Shown here piece by piece: positions 61,122 to 64,000 of a DNA stretch of 64,000 nt (positions are counted from its first letter, which is position 1; every line of letters begins with the position of its first letter). This DNA comes from Pseudomonas sp. 14P_8.1_Bac3 (GTDB lineage: Bacteria > Pseudomonadota > Gammaproteobacteria > Pseudomonadales > Pseudomonadaceae): the NCBI RefSeq assembly GCF_025466085.1, contig NZ_JANLOD010000041.1:78354-142353 (forward strand). The letters run 5' to 3'. A program made the translations under genes and the position numbers. The notes under the pieces are model-generated. The model saw only the letters and a list, made by a program, of their open reading frames with translations, searched no databases and was not told the DNA's origin.

Positions 61122-61190
61122 GGTTCGCGAGCAAGCCTGCTCCACAGATGACCGCGGTCTAATGTGGGAGCGGGCTTACTCGCGAATGCG
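61122..61190. repeat. REPIN, slightly decayed
   Basis: TTCGCGAGCAAGCCTGCTCCACA faces TGTGGGAGCGGGCTTACTCGCGAA, with one G missing in the first arm. Confidence 0.88.
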
Positions 61191-61219
61191 TCAGCCCAGA
61201 CGACACAGCATTAACCGAC

Positions 61220-61627
61220 TTACTCGTCGTTACTGCTCCCACGAAACTTAAACAAGTCCCGCCGCTGTTTCTTGCTCGGTTTGCCATCGGTGCTCACACC
61301 CAGCGACCCAGCCTTGCGCAGGGCGGCGGCCGCTTCGCGCTTGGCAATGCTGGCCTCGGTTTCGGCATACAGCGTCTGAGCCTCCGGCGCGCCGCGGCGT
61401 ACGATCGACAGGGCCTGGACCACCACCGTGCGCTCCTCGAACCCTGTGCGAATCTGAAACTCGTCGCCGATTCTCGGCTCCTTGCCGGGCTTGCAGCGCT
61501 CGCCCCGGCAATGCACCTTGCCGCTTTCTATCGCCGCCTTGGCCAACGCACGTGTTTTATAAAAACGCGCAGCCCACAACCACTTATCGAGACGGACCTT
61601 GTCGTCCTCTTCCTGTTTTTGTGCCAC
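61220..61627 (-). CDS. hslR: Ribosome-associated heat-shock protein Hsp15 (S4 domain)
   Basis: The product has 135 residues. The S4 RNA-binding domain is KVRLDKWLWAARFYKTRALAKAAIESGKVHC, and the Lys/Arg-rich tail is KPSKKQRRDLFKFRG. It binds 50S subunits with nascent chains after heat shock. The start is GTG at 61627 (VAQKQEEDD), with AGAGGA nine bases upstream; the frame continues upstream without family resemblance. It is divergent from rimA. Confidence 0.93.
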   Translation of the reverse strand: MAQKQEEDDKVRLDKWLWAARFYKTRALAKAAIESGKVHCRGERCKPGKEPRIGDEFQIRTGFEERTVVVQALSIVRRGAPEAQTLYAETEASIAKREAAAALRKAGSLGVSTDGKPSKKQRRDLFKFRGSSNDE

Positions 61628-61742
61628 TTGAATTCCTCTTTCCGCCAATAGTCGGAACTGTACTACCTTCTCTGTCGGGCGCAAGAACTCGGCCCTCCAG
61701 ATAGACTGTCGACTTGGCCGGTTCCCGGCATGGAGAGTTCGA

Positions 61743-62522
61743 GTGACTATATTTCCGTCTTCAGTGACCGCGCCGCAAAGCGCTTGCCAGGGCTGCCAAC
61801 AAAGCGAGCCGCTGGGATTCAATTTTGCCTTTGCCTACCAACCGATCGTCGACTTGCGGGATCAATCGATCTTCGCCCATGAAGCGCTGGTGCGTGGCAT
61901 CGCCGGCGAAGGGGCAATGTCAGTGCTCGACCAGGTGACAGAAGCGAATCGCTACCGCTTCGACCAGCTCTGCCGGACGCGCGCCATTGAAGGTGCGGCG
62001 AATCTAAATATGCAGACACACTTGTCGATCAACTTCATGCCCAACGCCGTGTACCGTCCGGAACTGTGTATTCGCAGCACTCTGGAGGCCGCGAAGAAAC
62101 ACAATTTCCCGATCAACCGGCTGATTTTCGAAACCCTGGAAAGCGAGCACGTAGATAACTATCGCCATTTGACTAATATTCTGCGTGAATACCGCGAATT
62201 CGGCTTCAAGACCGCCATCGACGATTTCGGCGCGGGCTACTCGGGGCTCAATCTGCTGGCTGATTTCCAACCGGACCTGATCAAACTCGACATGGCACTG
62301 ATCCGCGATGTCGATCGCGACCGTGTTCGTCAGGCGATCGTTCGAGGGGTTGTCACAATCTGTGCGGAGTTGGACGTTACAGTCATCGCCGAAGGCATTG
62401 AAAGCGCCGGAGAACGGGATTTCCTGGCGGACTGTGGAATTTTTCTGATGCAGGGCTACTGGTTCGCCAAGCCCGCATTCAAAGCGTTGGCTCAGGTAAC
62501 GCCTGAGACATGGACGCGTTAA
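61743..62522 (+). CDS. rimA: RimA: EAL-domain c-di-GMP phosphodiesterase of the rimABK operon
   Basis: The product has 259 residues, one EAL domain: E47-A-L in HEALVRG, then SINFMPNAV, FETLESEHV, IDDFGAGYSGLNLL, IKLDMALI, VIAEGIES and LMQGYWFAKP. All expected metal and catalytic residues are in place, so it should be active. No sensor domain is present. In P. fluorescens the operon adjusts ribosomal protein S6 glutamylation, with RimA linking it to c-di-GMP. The start is GTG at 61743 with GGAGAG upstream. Order rimA, rimB, rimK. Confidence 0.92.
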   Translation: MTIFPSSVTAPQSACQGCQQSEPLGFNFAFAYQPIVDLRDQSIFAHEALVRGIAGEGAMSVLDQVTEANRYRFDQLCRTRAIEGAANLNMQTHLSINFMPNAVYRPELCIRSTLEAAKKHNFPINRLIFETLESEHVDNYRHLTNILREYREFGFKTAIDDFGAGYSGLNLLADFQPDLIKLDMALIRDVDRDRVRQAIVRGVVTICAELDVTVIAEGIESAGERDFLADCGIFLMQGYWFAKPAFKALAQVTPETWTR

Positions 62523-62538
62523 TCGCCGGTTTTTCCTA

Positions 62539-63018
62539 TTGAAGACATTTGACCATTTGACCGTTGTCGGTCTGCGCGAGTGGGTGGCGCTTCCGGATTT
62601 GGGAGTCGCGGGCCTGCGAGCAAAAATCGACACTGGCGCCAGCACTTCCAGCCTGCATGCTACCGATATCGAACCGTTCGAGCGCGACGGCGAGAACTGG
62701 GTGCGCTTCACCGCGCACCTGGGCACGGTGGTGCAACTGCGTCACCGCCGCTGCGAGGCGCCGCTGGTGACGATGAAAACCATTAAAAGCTCCAACGGCC
62801 ATGCGCAGAAGCGTTACGTGGTCAGCACGACCCTGGCCCTGGGTGATCGGGTCTGGCGGGTCGAATTCACCCTCGCCTGCCGCAAGTCCATGCGATATCG
62901 CCTGCTTCTCGGTTCCAAGGCCCTGATCGACGGCCAGCTAGTGGTCAATCCAGGCATCAAATATGTACAAGACAAGCCGGTGTTCCCGGTATCTACCTCC
63001 TCCACAGGTGTTGCATGA
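62539..63018 (+). CDS. rimB: RimB: RimK-associated retropepsin-like/zinc protease
   Basis: The product has 159 residues. The retropepsin-type active-site triad is seen in [16 protein letters not shown] (D-T-G). It is the conserved 'ATP-dependent zinc protease' found with RimK. The start appears to be TTG at 62539 (coded as [15 protein letters not shown]), 16 bases after the rimA stop. It overlaps rimK by four bases. It probably works with RimK in S6 tail turnover. Confidence 0.92.
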   Translation: MKTFDHLTVVGLREWVALPDLGVAGLRAKIDTGASTSSLHATDIEPFERDGENWVRFTAHLGTVVQLRHRRCEAPLVTMKTIKSSNGHAQKRYVVSTTLALGDRVWRVEFTLACRKSMRYRLLLGSKALIDGQLVVNPGIKYVQDKPVFPVSTSSTGVA

Positions 63019-63920
63019 AGATCGCTGTGCTGTCGCGGAACCCGCGTCTGTATTCCACCCGTCGTCTGGTCGAAGCCGGTACCGAGCGTGGCCATGAAAT
63101 GGTGGTGATCGACACCCTGCGCGCCTATATGAACATTGCCAGCCACAAGCCGCAGATCCACTACCGCGGCAAGCCGCTGGAAGGTTTCGATGCGGTGATC
63201 CCGCGAATCGGTGCGTCGGTAACGTTTTATGGCTGCGCGGTGTTGCGTCAGTTCGAAATGATGGGGGTGTTTCCGCTCAACGAATCGGTGGCGATCGCCC
63301 GCTCACGAGACAAGCTGCGTTCGCTGCAATTGTTGTCCCGGCGTGGCATTGGTTTGCCGGTTACCGGGTTTGCGCATTCGCCGGATGACATTCCCGACCT
63401 GATCGACATGGTCAACGGCGCGCCGCTGGTGATCAAAGTGCTGGAAGGTACCCAGGGCATCGGCGTGGTGCTGTGTGAAACCGCGACGGCGGCGGAGTCG
63501 GTGATCGAGGCGTTCATGGGCCTCAAGCAGAACATCATGGTTCAGGAGTACATCAAGGAGGCCGGCGGAGCGGACATTCGCTGCTTCGTGGTCGGCGACA
63601 AGGTGATCGCAGCGATGAAGCGTCAGGCTAAACCCGGGGAGTTTCGCTCGAACCTGCATCGCGGCGGCAGCGCCAGCCTGATCAAGATCACGCCGGAAGA
63701 GCGCATGACTGCGTTACGGGCGGCGAAGGTGATGGGTCTGGCGGTGGCGGGGGTGGATATCCTGAGATCCAATCACGGGCCGTTGGTGATGGAGGTGAAC
63801 TCGTCGCCGGGACTGGAAGGGATCGAGACCACCACCGGGAAGAATGTGGCAGGGATCATCATCGAGCATCTTGAGAAGAATGGCGGGCCGAACATGACGC
63901 GGACCAAGGGGAAGGGTTAG
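63015..63920 (+). CDS. rimK: RimK: ribosomal protein S6 glutamate ligase
   Basis: The product has 301 residues of the ATP-grasp family. [29 protein letters not shown], the conserved [38 protein letters not shown] and [29 protein letters not shown] carry ATP and metal residues. [18 protein letters not shown] closes the site. It adds glutamates to the C-terminus of RpsF. Start overlaps rimB. Confidence 0.96.
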   Translation: MKIAVLSRNPRLYSTRRLVEAGTERGHEMVVIDTLRAYMNIASHKPQIHYRGKPLEGFDAVIPRIGASVTFYGCAVLRQFEMMGVFPLNESVAIARSRDKLRSLQLLSRRGIGLPVTGFAHSPDDIPDLIDMVNGAPLVIKVLEGTQGIGVVLCETATAAESVIEAFMGLKQNIMVQEYIKEAGGADIRCFVVGDKVIAAMKRQAKPGEFRSNLHRGGSASLIKITPEERMTALRAAKVMGLAVAGVDILRSNHGPLVMEVNSSPGLEGIETTTGKNVAGIIIEHLEKNGGPNMTRTKGKG

Positions 63921-63934
63921 GTCTAAGGAATCGT

Positions 63935-64000
63935 GGGGGGGGGGGGGGGGGGCCCCCCCCCCCCCCCCCACCCCCAACCCCCCCCCCCCAAAAACCCAAA
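63935..64000. other. Homopolymer run, probable artefact at a contig end
   Basis: After rimK the sequence becomes 18 G (63935-63952), then 17 C (63953-63969), then C-rich and A runs to the end. This is not natural Pseudomonas sequence in my judgement; it looks like poly-G base-calling and its complement. Confidence 0.88.

Overview
The window is chromosomal DNA from a Pseudomonas, most likely of the P. fluorescens group. The evidence is the gene content and order (gabP, a his/lys/arg/orn ABC operon, aguAB, rmlBACD-dctBD, fdhD-fdhF, pckA-hslO, rimABK), GC-rich coding sequence, an OprD-family porin, and many REP/REPIN palindromes of the type with a GCGAGCAAGC core facing GGGAGCGGGC. The last ~65 bases are homopolymer runs that look like an assembly or sequencing artefact, so the right edge is probably a contig end.

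Layout. 1-4.3 kb: a truncated exported protein, a YhcG-type PDDEXK nuclease, an alpha/beta hydrolase, two tandem paralogous small genes, and a vapBC module between two near-identical terminators. 4.3-12.7 kb: a small membrane protein, a GABA-type permease, a complete basic-amino-acid ABC importer followed by an overlapping methyltransferase, and an unusual two-lobed deaminase-like protein. 12.75-20.2 kb: an accessory region anchored on tRNA-Thr(TGT). It holds an AAA+ ATPase, ~1.1 kb of hairpin-rich DNA without clear genes, and a very A+T-rich two-gene unit (TIR-STAND NTPase plus a tandem SLATT-like membrane protein). It ends at a degenerate copy of the tRNA 3' end and its terminator, followed by an orphan antitoxin with a remnant toxin frame and a 45-bp scrap of the upstream ATPase gene. 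No integrase is visible.

20.2-30 kb: a small Pseudomonas-type protein behind a highly structured leader, a tautomerase/DsbA-like/SDR operon, a class II Fic protein, a D-threonate-type catabolic operon (permease, kinase, PdxA2, DeoR regulator) with repeated candidate operators, and an OprD porin. 30-36 kb: agmatine catabolism (aguBA) beside a kinase/PLP-phospholyase fusion. 36-43 kb: dTDP-rhamnose synthesis and the DctB/DctD two-component pair. 43-51 kb: nucleotide housekeeping enzymes (cysQ, nudE, yrfG), a BON-LysM protein, a LysR regulator and a YdeP-type formate dehydrogenase with FdhD, then a glycine-zipper protein. 51-64 kb: a thioesterase and hydroxyacyl-CoA dehydrogenase, a RecQ-like helicase, a frameshifted S8 protease lipoprotein, pckA, hslO, a PAP2 phosphatase, hslR and the rimABK ribosome-modification operon.

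The best candidate for an undescribed system is the TIR-STAND plus SLATT pair at 15411-18877. I infer an anti-phage or abortive-infection module with a sensor NTPase, an NAD-cleaving or signal-making TIR, and a membrane effector, carried on a small element at a tRNA-Thr hotspot.
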